Under the pieces are notes generated by a model, which was not told the DNA's origin, did no database searches, and saw only the letters and a list, made by a program, of their open reading frames with translations. A stretch of DNA of 42,921 bases from Tabrizicola sp. Lineage in GTDB: Bacteria > Pseudomonadota > Alphaproteobacteria > Rhodobacterales > Rhodobacteraceae. Made by a program: the position numbers and the translations under genes. The stretch is taken from the NCBI GenBank assembly GCA_012032275.1, contig JAAURK010000004.1, forward strand, positions 1-42,921, written 5' to 3'. Positions 1-11,630 of this stretch are shown in pieces (positions within the stretch are counted from its first letter, which is position 1; the number at the start of each line of letters is the position of its first letter).

Positions 1-1
1 A

Positions 2-849
2 GCCCGTGCCGAAGCGCTTGCCAAGGCGGCCTCTGTCATCCCGCGTCCGCCGCTTGCGAACACTCCGATCCTCGAGGATCAGTTCCTGCAGACCCGGTGG
101 GAATATGCCCTGCCCTTCGAAACCGAACCCCAGATTGTTGGTGGAGAAACCTTCCCCGTCGTGACATCCGTCGATACCGAGGCGCTCGTCGGCATCGAGG
201 AAGATGCCTGGATCGAGCCCGGTGTGGTCATTTATGCGGTCAACGGCGAATGGGTTTCCGACATGGCGGCGATCGAGCGGTTTATCCGGCTGTCGACGAT
301 CCCGGATGCGCAGGGGAAGGTGACGACCAGCGTCCGGATCCGCCCGTCGAACGAAAGCGAGTTCCAGCACGTCACGCTCGTGGCGCCGACGACCCGCTGG
401 GTCGAGCTGAAGAACGGCGTGGTCCTTCGGACGGAATCCGTGGACGGCAAATGGCGCACGACTGTCGACGCGATCACCTATTCGGATGAGAACGGCCTGC
501 AGCCCGGAGACGTGATCCTGTCCGAGAAGAACCTGGGCAAATCGATCGACGTATCGGAAAGCGTCGAGATCATTGTCGATCTGCTTGCGTTCAAGGAGAT
601 TGACGAGGCCAGCTTCACGGTTTCGCGGAACGGCGACGAGATCACGGCAAGGATGCCTCTCGCGCGCGATGATCTATGGTGGGGGTCGGGGAAGCCTTCG
701 AAGTCAGGATATGCCGGTTCAAGTCCACTCCCGGATGCGCTGCGGTCGTCTTACCGGGCGGACCCATGGTGACAAAACCTACTGAAAACGGAAAGTCGAA
801 GAACACGATGTCAAGAATGTCAACGAAGTTCACTCAGGCAGGAAACTGA
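2..849 (+). CDS. C-terminal part of a PDZ-like/trypsin-like-peptidase-associated periplasmic protein (5' truncated by window; frameshift near 681-685)
   Basis: Frame is open from position 2 through ORF 161..772; two PDZ-like segments (IEPGVVIYAVNGEWVSD..., NGLQPGDVILSEKN...). Adding one G in the G5 run at 681-685 continues the frame (WWGVGEAFEVRICRFKSTPGCAAVVLPGG...) to a TGA at 847-849, directly before the next ATG at 851. Confidence 0.6.
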
Positions 850-850
850 T

Positions 851-2421
851 ATGCGTTATCAGAAACTGACGACGCTTGCTGTCGCCTCATGTGTGTTTGC
901 CGGTGCGGCCGTCGCCGCGTTTGCGCAGGATGTCACGCTGACGACGATTGACGGAACCTATTCGCTTGTGGGCGAGCTGACCGACTTCAACGACAAGACG
1001 GTCACGATCCGCACAAGCGTGGGGACGATGTCGGTGGCGCGCGACTCCGTGACATGCGCCGGGGCGGCCTGTCCGGAAGGGATGGCCCCGCTGCCCAGAT
1101 CGTGATCGCCGGCGACCGGACGATGAGCCTCGGCATGGTCCCTGATCTGATGCGCGCATTCTCATCGACTTTTTCGGCCGAGACCCGGACGGTCAAGACC
1201 GTCGACAATGGCCTCATGGTCGAGCTTTCGGGCGGCAGCCTGCCTGACCAGGCCTCTTTCAAGATCGGCCCGTCGACCTCTGCCGATGGGATCGCGACCT
1301 TGCTGGATGGCGGGGCCGAAGTTGCACTGTCCGACAGGCGCGCCCTGACGCGCGAGGTCCGCGCGGCGGGTGAGCTCGACCTTGGCGACCTCCAGAGCCG
1401 GACGCAGGAACAGATCATCGCGCTTGACGGGCTGGTCTTCGTGACCCATCCGCGCAACCCGATCCGCGCGGTTTCGCAAGGCGATGCCGCGGTGATCTTT
1501 GCCGGGCTGATCACGAACTGGTCGGAGGTCGGTGGCAGCAACGCTCCGATCAATCTTTACGTCAGCACGGCGGACGGCGGCGCGACGGAGATGTTCCAGG
1601 CGCTGGTGATGCGCCCCGCCGGGTTGACGATCCAGCAGAATGCCAAGGTGCTCGGCTCTGATCGGCTGGTTGCCGAGGCGGTTGCGGCCGACCCCAACGG
1701 GATTGGGTACACGCGGTTTTCCGGTACCGGCGCGGCACGTCCGCTCGCCATCCGCGGCGACTGCGGCATCCAGACCCAGCCCAGCGATTTCGCCATCAAG
1801 ACGGAAGAATATCCGCTGACGCGTCTGCTTTACATGTATCTGACGAACAAGGACATCTCGCCGATCACCAATCAGCTGATCACCTTCCTTGGAACGGATC
1901 TGGCGCAGGCCACGGTCACCTCCTCGGGCTTTATCGACCAGTCGATATCCTCGGCATCGATCGATCAGCAGGGCTTGCGGCTTGCGTCGGCAATGATGAT
2001 GGCGAGCGATGCCGATGCGCAGCGCGAGCTGCGGGAAATGATGGATTCGCTGCTTTCCGCAGAGCGGCTTTCCGCGACGTTCCGCTACCAGACCGGCACG
2101 CCCGATCTGAATGCCCGTGCACAGGCCGATCTTGACCGGCTTGCCGCGGCCCTGTCGTCGGGTCGGTTCGAGGGCAAGGAGGTTCTTTTCCTCGGCTTTA
2201 CTGATTCCATCGGCGATGCAGAACTGAACCGGCAGCTGTCGCAGCAGCGCGCAGAGGAAGTGATCGAAATACTGGTCACCGCTTACCCCGATCTCGCCAA
2301 CAAGGTCCGGCTGACCGCGGTCGGCTACGGCGAGCTGTCCCCGCTTGCCTGCAACGAGCTTGACGGAGGCCGGGCGATCAATCGGCGCATCGAAGTGTGG
2401 GTGCGCGATTATGTCCGCTGA
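851..2421 (+). CDS. Phosphate-binding (PstS)-like domain fused to OmpA C-terminal peptidoglycan-binding domain; secreted; frameshifted near 1079-1081
   Basis: Signal peptide MRYQKLTTLAVASCVFAGAAVAAFAQ in frame 851..1105; remainder in ORF 1054..2421. One missing G in GGG 1079-1081 joins ...CAGAACPEG-DGPAAQIVIAGDRT.... PstS-like FVTHPRNPIRAVSQGDAAVIFAGLITNWSEVGG; OmpA-C FLGFTDSIGDAELNRQLSQQRAEEV...GYGELSP...NRRIEVWVRD. Confidence 0.85.
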
Positions 2422-2523
2422 TCGGGTGATCTTTCTTTCTGGGCTTGGGCCAAGAAACGCCAAGACGGCTATCAAAATGTCAATCAGTCGACAGGCAACT
2501 GTCCTCTTTGTGGATAAGTCTTC

Positions 2524-3546
2524 ATGAGAATGTTGGGTGCAGTTTTCGCGTCGCTCCTGATTGCCGTTCCCTTTTCGGGAGTCGCTCAGGAAAGGTGTGA
2601 CTCCGGTGAAAGAGAGCTGAAGTTCAGCCTTGTGACAGCGGTGAAGGGCCATCCGAAGGGAGAGGCGGCCCTTGCCTTTGCGACGGCGATCAACCGCAAG
2701 TTTCAAGGCAAGTACTGCGTCGTCGTCTACGGCGACAGCGAGCTTTTCAAGGATGACTACACGCTTTTCGAGGCGATGAAACGCGGTGAGGTTACTTTTG
2801 CCGCGCCGTCAGTGGATGTTCTGAACAAGTTCACCCCTAAGTCGACGCTGTTCAGTCTGCCATTCCTTTTCGACAGCCCGTTGCATGCGCTGGCGTTTAC
2901 GGATTCCGACGTGGCGCAGTCTATCCTTGCCGACTTCGCTGATGACGGTTTCCACGCCTTCGGGTTCTGGAGCGGCGGGATGCGACAGATGTCGGCCACC
3001 GTTCCGATCCGGAGCGTCAGGGATGCCGAGGGTCTGACCTTCCGTGTCTCCTCGGATTCTCCGGTCACCGCGGCGGTTTACGAGGCGATGGGGGTCAAGA
3101 CGATCGAAATGCCCTTTGCCGAGGTGTATGACGCGCTCGCTTCGGGGAAGGTGCAGGGGCAGGAAAACACCTGGTCCAACATCGACACGCGCGGGTTTTA
3201 CAAGGTGCAGGCCGCTGTCACCGAGACCAACCACAACTATCTCGGCTATGTCACCCTCACGACGACGGCCTTTCTGGACAGCCTCCCGGAAGCCGAGCGC
3301 AAGGTTTTCGTCGATACGATGCGGCTGGTTTCGCACGAACGCAATGGTTTCGCCTTCGAGTTGAACCAGCTCAGCCGTCAGGCTATCATTGAGGATGGCG
3401 GTGTCATCATCAGCCTGTCGAAGGAAGAACTCGCCGGTTTCCGCGCGGCGTTCAAGCCGGTTTTCGACCGGTTCAAGGGTCAAATCGGTGCTGAGCTGGT
3501 CGATCAGGCCATCGCGATCAATGCCACAACGAAACCGTTCGAATAA
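2524..3546 (+). CDS. TRAP transporter substrate-binding protein (DctP family), orphan
   Basis: 340 aa, signal peptide, DctP-like body (KGEAALAFATAINRKFQGKYCVVVYGDSELFKDDYTLFEAMKRGEVTFAAPS...GVKTIEMPFAEVYDALASGKVQGQENTWSNI). No DctQ/DctM adjacent. Confidence 0.88.
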   Translation: MRMLGAVFASLLIAVPFSGVAQERCDSGERELKFSLVTAVKGHPKGEAALAFATAINRKFQGKYCVVVYGDSELFKDDYTLFEAMKRGEVTFAAPSVDVLNKFTPKSTLFSLPFLFDSPLHALAFTDSDVAQSILADFADDGFHAFGFWSGGMRQMSATVPIRSVRDAEGLTFRVSSDSPVTAAVYEAMGVKTIEMPFAEVYDALASGKVQGQENTWSNIDTRGFYKVQAAVTETNHNYLGYVTLTTTAFLDSLPEAERKVFVDTMRLVSHERNGFAFELNQLSRQAIIEDGGVIISLSKEELAGFRAAFKPVFDRFKGQIGAELVDQAIAINATTKPFE

Positions 3547-3714
3547 GCCGACAGCCCCCCAATCCGGCTACTAACCGGCGGGATTGTGGCGCAACAATGA
3601 TCAATCTCTACAAATTGCATGTATCATGCCATTTGGAGACCATAATTCTGGATCACCTCTTTGTCACGAACGGTTGATCTGCCACCGCAACGCACTGCTC
3701 AAAGGAGTCCATTG

Positions 3715-4830
3715 ATGGCCCGCACCAATCGCATCACGAAGACGCTTCTCGGCCATGCGGCCGTCGCCCTTGGCCTCATGGCAACATCGGCCGGCGCTCA
3801 GGAGCTTTGCTCGGTCTACAGCGTGCAGAAGGGCGACACGCTCAGCGGCATTGCAAGCAGCGCAGGCGTCAAGGGTGGTTTCCAGACCATCTACAACGCC
3901 AACCGCGACACGCTCGCCAGCCCCAATATCATCGAGATCAACCAGAAGATCGTCATCCCCTGCGCGGACGGAACGCTGCCGGGCCAGGCCGCCGCCGCGA
4001 AACCGGTGGAGACCGCAACCGCCGAACCCGCAGCGACCGAAGAGCCGAAGCCCGCAGGCGGCCCGTTGCCCAAGCTGAAGTTCCTGACGGCAAGCGACTA
4101 TGCCCCGTTCACCGATGAAGAGCTTCCGGAAGGCGGCATGTTCACCGAACTCGTCCGCCGCGCAACCGAGCGTGGAGCCCCCGATCTGGAATATTCGGTG
4201 ACCTTCGTGAATGACTGGGGCTCGCATCTGTCCGATCTGCTTCCCTCTGGCGCTTTCGACGGTGGCTTCCCCTGGTTCCTTCCCGATTGCAGCAAGGTCG
4301 ATCTTCTGTCGCCCGCGATGCAACTGCGCTGCAACGACTATGATGCCACGGAGCCGTTCTTCGAAGTGGTGATCGGCTGGTATGCCAAGTCCGGCAGCGA
4401 TCTTCTTACCGCAACCTCTTATGACGCGCTGAAAGGCCTGCGCATCTGCCGCCCCGACGGTTGGTTCACATTCGATCTCGAGGCGCTTGAACTGGTCGAG
4501 CCGAAGATCCCGCTTCTTCTGCGCGCCCCAAGCCAGGTGGACTGCTGGCGCGCGCTGCAGAACGACGAAGTCGACATTGTGACCTTTGACGCCTTGCCGG
4601 CAGAGGATGACATCGTATCGCTGAACATCAGCGACGAAGTGAAGGAAATCACTGGACTGTCGTCGGTGGTGACCGCCCATGTCTTCGTGCCGAAAGGCAA
4701 CCCGAATGGCCCGGCCTACATCGCACTTCTGAACGAGGGGCTGAAAGAAATGCGCGACGATGGAAGCTGGTTCTCGATCGTGTCGCAGCGGCTGCGCGAA
4801 CATGAGGAAAAGCAGGCCGCGGGCAACTGA
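3715..4830 (+). CDS. Secreted LysM-domain protein fused to a periplasmic amino-acid-type solute-binding domain
   Basis: ATG 3715 preceded by AAAGGAG; signal peptide; LysM (YSVQKGDTLSGIASSAGVKGGFQTIYNANRDTLASPNIIEINQKIVIP); SBP_bac_3-like C-terminal part (KLKFLTASDYAPFTDEELPEGGMFTELVRRA...). Confidence 0.85.
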   Translation: MARTNRITKTLLGHAAVALGLMATSAGAQELCSVYSVQKGDTLSGIASSAGVKGGFQTIYNANRDTLASPNIIEINQKIVIPCADGTLPGQAAAAKPVETATAEPAATEEPKPAGGPLPKLKFLTASDYAPFTDEELPEGGMFTELVRRATERGAPDLEYSVTFVNDWGSHLSDLLPSGAFDGGFPWFLPDCSKVDLLSPAMQLRCNDYDATEPFFEVVIGWYAKSGSDLLTATSYDALKGLRICRPDGWFTFDLEALELVEPKIPLLLRAPSQVDCWRALQNDEVDIVTFDALPAEDDIVSLNISDEVKEITGLSSVVTAHVFVPKGNPNGPAYIALLNEGLKEMRDDGSWFSIVSQRLREHEEKQAAGN

Positions 4831-4853
4831 TCCGGACGCGGTGCCACAGTTTC

Positions 4854-4884
4854 GGGGCGGGCCTTCGGTCCGCCCCTTCTTGTT
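4854..4884. terminator. Rho-independent-type terminator between convergent genes
   Basis: GGGGCGGGCC-TTC-GGTCCGCCCC stem (10 bp incl. one G-T) followed by TTCTTGTT. Confidence 0.7.
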
Positions 4885-4902
4885 GACCGGCGGGCAGCGG
4901 CG

Positions 4903-6585
4903 TCAGTTTCCCAGAATCGTCGGCAGCCGCAGGCCCTGTTCCCTCGCGCAATCGACAGCCGTCGGGTAGCCTGCATCGGCATGCCGCCAGACGCCCGAGG
5001 CCGGGTCGTTCCACAACACCCGCTCCAGCCTGCGCGCGGCATCTTCGCTGCCATCGGCGACGGTCACGACCCCGGCGTGCTGGCTGAACCCCATGCCGAC
5101 GCCGCCACCATGGTGCAGCGACACCCAGGTCGCCCCGGAGGCCGTGTTGACCAGCGCATTCAGAAGCGGCCAGTCCGACACGGCATCGGATCCGTCCAGC
5201 ATCGCCTCCGTCTCCCGGTTCGGGCTGGCAACGCTGCCTGCATCCAGATGGTCGCGGCCGATGACGATGGGTGCCTTCAGCTCTCCCGACGCGACCATCT
5301 GGTTGAACATGAGCCCCGCGCGGTGCCGGTCGCCAAGGCCGATCCAGCAGATGCGGGCGGGCAGCCCCTGAAACGCGATCCGTTCCTGCGCCATGTCAAG
5401 CCAGCGGTGCAGATGAGCATTTTCGGGGAACAGCCTTTTCATCGCCGCGTCGGTCTTGTGGATATCTTCCGGATCACCTGACAGCGCCACCCAGCGAAAC
5501 GGCCCGATCCCCTTGCAAAAGAGCGGCCGGATATAGGCGGGTACAAAGCCGGGGAAGGCAAAGGCCGTTTCCAACCCCTCGTCGAGCGCGACCTGGCGGA
5601 TGTTGTTGCCATAGTCGAGTGTCGGCACGCCCGCGTTCCAGAAATCGACCATCGCCGCGACATGGGTCTTCATCGAGGCCCGCGCCGCTGCTTCGACGCC
5701 TTTGGGGTCGCTTTCCTGCCGGGCGCGCCAGTCGCCCATGGTCCAGCCCCGGGGCAGGTAGCCGTGCAGCGGGTCATGGGCCGAGGTTTGATCGGTCACC
5801 ATATCGGGCCTGAGGCCGCCCGCCTTCATCCGGGCAAAGAGCTGCGGAAAGACATCGGCCGCATTGCCCAAAAGCCCGACGGATTTCGCTTCGCCCCGCG
5901 ACGTCCAGCCCTCGATCAGTGCCAGTGCCTCGTCAACGGAAGGGGCCTTGGCATCCAGATATCGGGTGCGCATCCGAAAATCGATCCGCGTCTCGTCGCA
6001 TTCCACCGCCAGACAGCAGGCACCCGCCATCACCGCGGCGAGGGGTTGCGCCCCGCCCATGCCGCCAAGACCGGCGGTCAGGATCCACCGTCCGGCGAGG
6101 GTGCCGCCATAGTGCTGACGGCCGGCTTCGGCAAAGGTCTCGTAAGTTCCCTGCACGATCCCTTGTGTTCCGATATAGATCCAGGATCCGGCGGTCATCT
6201 GGCCGTACATCATCAGGCCCTTGCGGTCCAATTCGTTGAAATGGTCCCAGGTCGCCCAATGCGGCACGAGGTTCGAATTGGCGATCAGCACGCGGGGGGG
6301 CGTCCTTGTGGGTGCGCACCACGGCGACCGGACGGCCCGATTGCACCACCAGCGTCTCCTCCGCCTCCAGATCCTTCAGCGTGGCGATGATCCGGTCGAA
6401 ATCGTCCCAGGATCGCGCCGCCCGCCCGATACCGCCGTAAACCACCAGTTCGTGAGGGTTTTCCGCGACGTCGGGGTGGAGGTTGTTCATCAGCATCCGC
6501 ATTGCCGCTTCGGTCAGCCAGCTTTCGCGGTGATCTCGGTTCCGGTCGGCGGGTAGATGTCGCGCTGGTTATGGCGTCTGTTCAT
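4903..6585 (-). CDS. hutU: Urocanate hydratase (frameshifted twice in this sequence)
   Basis: ORF 4903..6291 (-) [60 protein letters not shown]...; N-terminus [21 protein letters not shown].../[40 protein letters not shown] from other frames; joined by -1 G in G7 (6294-6300) and +1 T in TTT (6523-6525). Confidence 0.93.
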
Positions 6586-8122
6586 GGTGGCCTCCGAGGG
6601 TCGGCAAGGGTGTTTCACTGGCGGCGATCAACTTGCCCTCCGCGATCAGTTCCGCCGCCTTCTCGATATCGGGCGTGAGGATGCGGTCTTCCTGCAGCGG
6701 CGGCACGCAGGCACGCAGGCAGGCCTGGACGCGCTGAAGCGGTGCCGAGGTCAGCAGCGGCGCCCGGAAATCGAGCCCCTGCGCCGCGCAGATCGCCTCG
6801 ACCGCGAGGATGCGGTTCAGGTTTTCGACCATCCGCATCAGCCGCCGCGCACCATGGGCGGCCATGCTGACGTGATCTTCCTGATTGGCGCTGGTGGGGG
6901 TGCTGTCGGTCACTGTCGGATGTGCCAGATGCTTGTTTTCGCTCATCAAGGCGGCCGTGGTGACTTCTGCGATCATCAGCCCGGAATTCAGGCCGGGATC
7001 AGGGCTCAGGAACGGCGGCAGATCGAAAGAGAGCGTCGGATCCACCATCAACGCGATCCGGCGCTGCGAAATCGCGCCGATCTCGGACAGGGCAAGCGCG
7101 ATCATGTCCGCGGCGAAACCCACCGGTTCGGCATGGAAATTGCCGCCGCTGACGATCTGCCCGTCGGCCAGAACCAGCGGATTGTCGGTCACCGCGTTCG
7201 CCTCGATCGCCAGCGTTCCGGCAGCCATGCGCAGCATGTCCATCGCCGCGCCGGTCACCTGCGGCTGGCAGCGGATGCAGTAGGGATCCTGCACCCGGGT
7301 ATCGCCCGTCCGGTGGCTTTCGCGGATCTCGCTGCCCTCAAGCAGGCGGCGCATCGTTGCGGCCGCCTCGATCTGACCGGGGTGCCCGCGCAGGGCGTGA
7401 ATCTCGGGGTGGAGGGGGGCAGTCGATCCCATGATCGCATCGGTCGACATCGCGCTGATCACCAGCGCCGCCTGTGCCGCCCGCCAGCCCTCGAAAAGCC
7501 CCGCGAGGGCATAGGCGGTCGAAAACTGTGTGCCGTTGATCAGCGCAAGTCCCTCTTTCGGGCCAAGGGTGATGGGCGTCAGGCCCGCCGCGCCCAACGC
7601 CTCGACCCCCCTCATTTCACGGCCACGAAACAGCGCGGTTCCCTCGCCGATCATCACCGCGGCCATATGCGCAAGGGGCGCAAGATCGCCTGAGGCGCCG
7701 ACCGAGCCTTGCGCCGGGATGACCGGGACCACACCCTTGTCGCGCATGTTCCGGATCAGCTCGATCACCTGCCACCGCACGCCTGACGCGCCGCGGCCAA
7801 GCGACAGCGCCTTGAGGCACATCATCAGATCCACAATGGCCGAGGGCATCGGATCGCCGACCCCGGCGCAATGCGACAAGATCAGGTTTCGTTGCAGCTG
7901 TTCGGTATTTTCCGGCGCGATCTTCAGGTGGGCAAGCTTGCCGAACCCGGTGTTGACCCCATAGATCGCTTCGGTCCCCGCCGCTGCCTCCGCCACCCGG
8001 GCGGCAGACGCCTCGACCGCCGGGCGCGCGGCAGGGTCGATGCAGAATTGCCGTTCGCGGCGCAAAAGCTCCTCGAAACTCGACAGGGCGACCCGGCCCG
8101 GGGTCAGCGGCGTGGATGCCAT
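6569..8122 (-). CDS. hutH: Histidine ammonia-lyase
   Basis: [23 protein letters not shown]...; MIO triad ASGD in [30 protein letters not shown]. Confidence 0.95.
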   Translation of the reverse strand: MASTPLTPGRVALSSFEELLRRERQFCIDPAARPAVEASAARVAEAAAGTEAIYGVNTGFGKLAHLKIAPENTEQLQRNLILSHCAGVGDPMPSAIVDLMMCLKALSLGRGASGVRWQVIELIRNMRDKGVVPVIPAQGSVGASGDLAPLAHMAAVMIGEGTALFRGREMRGVEALGAAGLTPITLGPKEGLALINGTQFSTAYALAGLFEGWRAAQAALVISAMSTDAIMGSTAPLHPEIHALRGHPGQIEAAATMRRLLEGSEIRESHRTGDTRVQDPYCIRCQPQVTGAAMDMLRMAAGTLAIEANAVTDNPLVLADGQIVSGGNFHAEPVGFAADMIALALSEIGAISQRRIALMVDPTLSFDLPPFLSPDPGLNSGLMIAEVTTAALMSENKHLAHPTVTDSTPTSANQEDHVSMAAHGARRLMRMVENLNRILAVEAICAAQGLDFRAPLLTSAPLQRVQACLRACVPPLQEDRILTPDIEKAAELIAEGKLIAASETPLPTLGGHHEQTP

Positions 8123-9330
8123 ATTTCGCCTCCGTACATGCGGGCATGAAGCGGCACCCCACCGATGCGGTAGCCGAGTTCGGCGGGATGCTCTGCCTCC
8201 CAGATCGCCAGATCCGCGCGCATCCCGGGGGCAATCATGCCCCGGTCCGCCAGCCCAAGCGCCCGCGCCGCCTGCAGCGTGACACCGGCCAGCGCCTCGG
8301 CCGGGGTCATCCGGAACAGCGTGCACGCCATGTTCATCGCCAGAAGCGGCGAACACATCGGCGAAGAACCGGGGTTGAAATCGGTGGCCACCGCCATCGC
8401 AACGCCATGCGCGCGAAAAAGTGCAATGGGCGGCAGCTGCGTCTCGCGCAAAGTGTAGAACGCACCCGGCAGGATCACCGCCACCGTTCCCGAGGCGGCC
8501 ATCGCCACCACCCCCGCTTCGTCCAGATGCTCCAGATGATCGGCGGACAGCGCGCCATGACCGGCCGCCAGCACCGCGCCGCCAAGGTTCGACAATTGCT
8601 CGGCGTGCAGCTTCACCGGCAGGCCGAGCGTGCGGGCCACGGCGAAGAGGCGCCCGATCTGCACGGTATCGAAGGCGATGCCCTCGCAGAATCCGTCCAC
8701 CGCATCGACCAGCCCTTCGGCATGGGCGGCGCGCAGCGTGGGGATGCAGATCTCGTCGATATAGGCATCGGCGCGGCCCGCATATTCCGGCGGCACCGCA
8801 TGCGCGCCAAGAAAGCTCGTCTGCACCGTGACCGGCCGCCGGGTGGCGATCCTGCGCGCCGTGCGCAGCATCCGAAGCTCTGTCTCGCGGTCAAGCCCGT
8901 AGCCTGACTTGATCTCGATCACCGTCACGCCCTCGGCGATCATCGCATCGACAAATGGCAGTGCCGCGGCGAGGAGCGCGTCTTCACCGGCTGCCCGCGT
9001 GGCCCGCACGGTGGACAGGATGCCGCCACCCCCGCGCGCCACCTCTTCATAGCTGGCACCCTTCAGGCGCATCTCGAACTCTTCCGCGCGCTGGCCGGCA
9101 TGCACCAGATGGGTGTGGCAATCGATCAGGCCCGGGGTCACCAGCCGCCCGCCCGCATCGACGACTGCCAGCGCCCCGTACCGGCCCGGAAGCTCCGCGC
9201 GCGGGCCGACCCAGTCAAGCCGCGCCCCGTCGACCACCAGTGCTGCATCCTCCACCAGCCCGTAGTCACCCTGCCCCGGCCGCAGTGTCGCAGCCCGTCG
9301 TGCGGCAAGAATGTATGTTGAGGGCTGCAT
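8104..9330 (-). CDS. hutI: Imidazolonepropionase
   Basis: [19 protein letters not shown]...[49 protein letters not shown]...[12 protein letters not shown]...DFNPGSSP. Confidence 0.95.
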   Translation of the reverse strand: MQPSTYILAARRAATLRPGQGDYGLVEDAALVVDGARLDWVGPRAELPGRYGALAVVDAGGRLVTPGLIDCHTHLVHAGQRAEEFEMRLKGASYEEVARGGGGILSTVRATRAAGEDALLAAALPFVDAMIAEGVTVIEIKSGYGLDRETELRMLRTARRIATRRPVTVQTSFLGAHAVPPEYAGRADAYIDEICIPTLRAAHAEGLVDAVDGFCEGIAFDTVQIGRLFAVARTLGLPVKLHAEQLSNLGGAVLAAGHGALSADHLEHLDEAGVVAMAASGTVAVILPGAFYTLRETQLPPIALFRAHGVAMAVATDFNPGSSPMCSPLLAMNMACTLFRMTPAEALAGVTLQAARALGLADRGMIAPGMRADLAIWEAEHPAELGYRIGGVPLHARMYGGEIWHPRR

Positions 9331-9385
9331 TCGGCGGGGTTCCGGAAAAGCTGTTGCCTGAGCTTTGTGTATGAGGCTAAGGATA

Positions 9386-9401
9386 TTATGTCTACACATA
9401 A
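9386..9401. promoter_or_regulatory. Candidate HutC (GntR/HutC subfamily) operator
   Basis: TTATGT-CTAC-ACATAA perfect 6-bp inverted repeat in the hutI/hutF divergent region; core GTCTACAC resembles the HutC-subfamily GTMTAKAC pattern (one mismatch). Confidence 0.6.
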
Positions 9402-9414
9402 GGAGAAGCCCGCC

Positions 9415-10773
9415 GTGATTTTCGCCGATCTGGCGCTGTTGGCCGATGGATGGGCAACGCATGTCCGCCTCGGCCTTGCGGATGGCCGTATCCGCAGCAT
9501 TGTGGCGGGGGCGGCACCCCAGCCAGGCGATATCCGCGTCTCGGCCCTGCTTCCGGCGCTTTCGAACGTTCACAGCCATTCCTTTCAGCGCGCGATGGCC
9601 GGGATGGCCGAACATCGGGTCAGTGGCACCGACAGCTTCTGGACCTGGCGCGAGGTGATGTACCGCTTTCTCGGTCGGCTGACGCCCGATCAGATGGAGG
9701 CCATCGCCGCCCTGGTATTCATGGAGATGCAAGAGACCGGCTATGCCGCCGTGGGCGAGTTTCACTACGTCCACCACCAGCCCGGCGGCGCGCCCTATGC
9801 CGATATTGCCGAACTTTCGAACCGGATCTTCGCCGCCGCCGCGCTGACCGGGATCGGCCTCACGCACCTGCCGGTCCTCTATTCGTGCGGCGGCGCGGGG
9901 GAACAGCCGCTTGCCCCTGGCCAGACCCGCTTTGGCAATGAGATCAGCCGTTTCGCCCGACTGCTGGAGGCGGCGCGCCACGGCGCGCGCGACTTGCCCG
10001 ATGACACCCGCATCGGCGTCGCGCCGCATTCGCTGCGGGCGATCCGACCTGCCGATCTGGCACAGCTTGTGGCGCTTGCCCCGGGCGAGCCCCTCCACAT
10101 CCATGTGGCCGAACAGCCGAAGGAGGTCGCCGACATCTCTGCCTGGCTTGGTGCGCGGCCCGTCGAATGGCTGCTGGCCCATGCGCCGGTCGGCCCCGAC
10201 TGGTGCGCCATCCACGCCACCCACATGACCCCGACCGAGGCCGCCGGTCTTGCAGCGACAGGCGCTGTCGCCGGGCTTTGCCCGATCACCGAGGCCAATC
10301 TTGGCGACGGTCCGTTCAATGGCCCGGCCTGGCGCGCCGCAGGGGGTGCCTTCGGCATTGGATCGGACAGCAACATCCGCATCTCGCTGACCGAAGAGCT
10401 TCGGATGCTGGAATACAGCCAGCGCCTGCGCGACCTTGCCCGCAATGTGATGCTGACGGAGGAAGGGTCGGTCGGGCTCTCGATTTATCTTGGCGCAGCC
10501 CGGGGCGGGGCACGGGCACTTGGCCGCGACGGGGGCGAGATTGCCAGGGACCGGCTCGCCGATCTGGTCGCGATCAACCTGTCGCACCCTGCGCTCTGTT
10601 CGCTTGCTCCGGAGCAGATCCTGGACGGTCTCGTCTTCGCGGCCCCTGACACGGTGGTCACCGACCTGTGGTCGGCGGGCCGCCACCAGGTGCGGGGCGG
10701 TCGCCATGTGGAGAGGGACCGCATCCTCGCGGGCTGGCGCCGCGCCGTGAAGGGGCTGACCGATGGCATCTGA
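9415..10773 (+). CDS. hutF: Formimidoylglutamate deiminase
   Basis: GTG start at 9415 with AAGGAG upstream favoured over ATG 9388, which lies inside the palindrome; amidohydrolase sequence [26 protein letters not shown]...[12 protein letters not shown]. Confidence 0.9.
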   Translation: MIFADLALLADGWATHVRLGLADGRIRSIVAGAAPQPGDIRVSALLPALSNVHSHSFQRAMAGMAEHRVSGTDSFWTWREVMYRFLGRLTPDQMEAIAALVFMEMQETGYAAVGEFHYVHHQPGGAPYADIAELSNRIFAAAALTGIGLTHLPVLYSCGGAGEQPLAPGQTRFGNEISRFARLLEAARHGARDLPDDTRIGVAPHSLRAIRPADLAQLVALAPGEPLHIHVAEQPKEVADISAWLGARPVEWLLAHAPVGPDWCAIHATHMTPTEAAGLAATGAVAGLCPITEANLGDGPFNGPAWRAAGGAFGIGSDSNIRISLTEELRMLEYSQRLRDLARNVMLTEEGSVGLSIYLGAARGGARALGRDGGEIARDRLADLVAINLSHPALCSLAPEQILDGLVFAAPDTVVTDLWSAGRHQVRGGRHVERDRILAGWRRAVKGLTDGI

Positions 10774-11488
10774 GCCCCGCGCCGCCTCGGCACCGAAAGA
10801 CAGAACCACCTTCCGCGAGGTGATGGCCGAAATCCGGCACCGGATCACGGAAGGATCCTGGGGCCCGGGCACGCTGCTGCCCGCCGAGGTGGCGCTTGCC
10901 CGCGAATTCGGCTGCACCCGCACCACGATCAACCGGGCGCTGCGCGAGATCAGCGACCTTGGCATTCTCGACCGGCGGCGCAAGGCCGGAACGCGGGTCC
11001 GCCTCGCCCCGAGACGCGAAGCCCGGTTCGAAATGCCGATCGTGCGGGCCGAGATCGAAAAGGCCGGCGCCACGTACAGCTACACCCGCCTTTCGCATGA
11101 CATCCTGACCGCACCCGACTGGCTTTGCGAACGGCTGAGGCTGCCTGACGATGCACAGGTCGTCCATCTCATCTGCCTGCACCGGGCCAATGGCGCTCCG
11201 TTTCAGCTGGAAGATCGCTGGATCAATCTTGCCGCCCTGCCCGAGGCGGGCGCCGAAGCATTCGTGCTGGTCGGCCCGAATGAATGGCTTGTGGCGACGG
11301 TGCCATATTCAGAGGTCGAGATCAGCTTTCAGGCCGAGGCGGCAGATGCGCTGGCGGCGGCCCATCTTGGCCATCCATCCGGCGCACCGGTCTTCGTGGC
11401 CGAACGGACAACCTGGTGGAAAGGCGCACCGATCACCCATGTGCGGCTTTGCTACCGCCCCGGTCACCGGATGACCACGCACTACTGA
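10763..11488 (+). CDS. hutC: GntR-family histidine utilisation repressor
   Basis: w[66 protein letters not shown] plus UTRA-like C-terminal; end of hut operon. Confidence 0.92.
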   Translation: MASEPRAASAPKDRTTFREVMAEIRHRITEGSWGPGTLLPAEVALAREFGCTRTTINRALREISDLGILDRRRKAGTRVRLAPRREARFEMPIVRAEIEKAGATYSYTRLSHDILTAPDWLCERLRLPDDAQVVHLICLHRANGAPFQLEDRWINLAALPEAGAEAFVLVGPNEWLVATVPYSEVEISFQAEAADALAAAHLGHPSGAPVFVAERTTWWKGAPITHVRLCYRPGHRMTTHY

Positions 11489-11630
11489 CCGAACGGGCGG
11501 CGCGACGGACAATGCGCCGTTCCGGGGCCGCTCACAAGGTGGTGAAGACCAGACCTTCCTGCCCGCCGACCGGGCTTGATTGTTGCCGCCCTGCGAATAA
11601 ACTGCGCGGGATCAATCAAGGGGTGACCGC

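Noticed and set aside
1162-2706. 514-aa minus-strand ORF opposite the OmpA fusion gene
   Set aside because: Low-complexity Arg/Gly-rich shadow ORF; the + strand encodes recognisable domains.
3548-3590. Inverted repeat after the TRAP SBP gene (CAATCCGG...CCGGCGGGATTG)
   Set aside because: Imperfect, bulged and lacking a T-tract; too weak to call a terminator.
3664-4803. 379-aa minus-strand ORF
   Set aside because: Antisense shadow of the LysM-SBP gene; no recognisable domain.
5662-7693. Long + strand ORFs (5662..6390, 6557..7693)
   Set aside because: Antisense to hutU and hutH.
8104-11073. 989-aa minus-strand ORF
   Set aside because: Only its C-terminal 408 aa is hutI (from 9330); the rest is antisense shadow of hutF and hutC, caused by high-GC codon bias.
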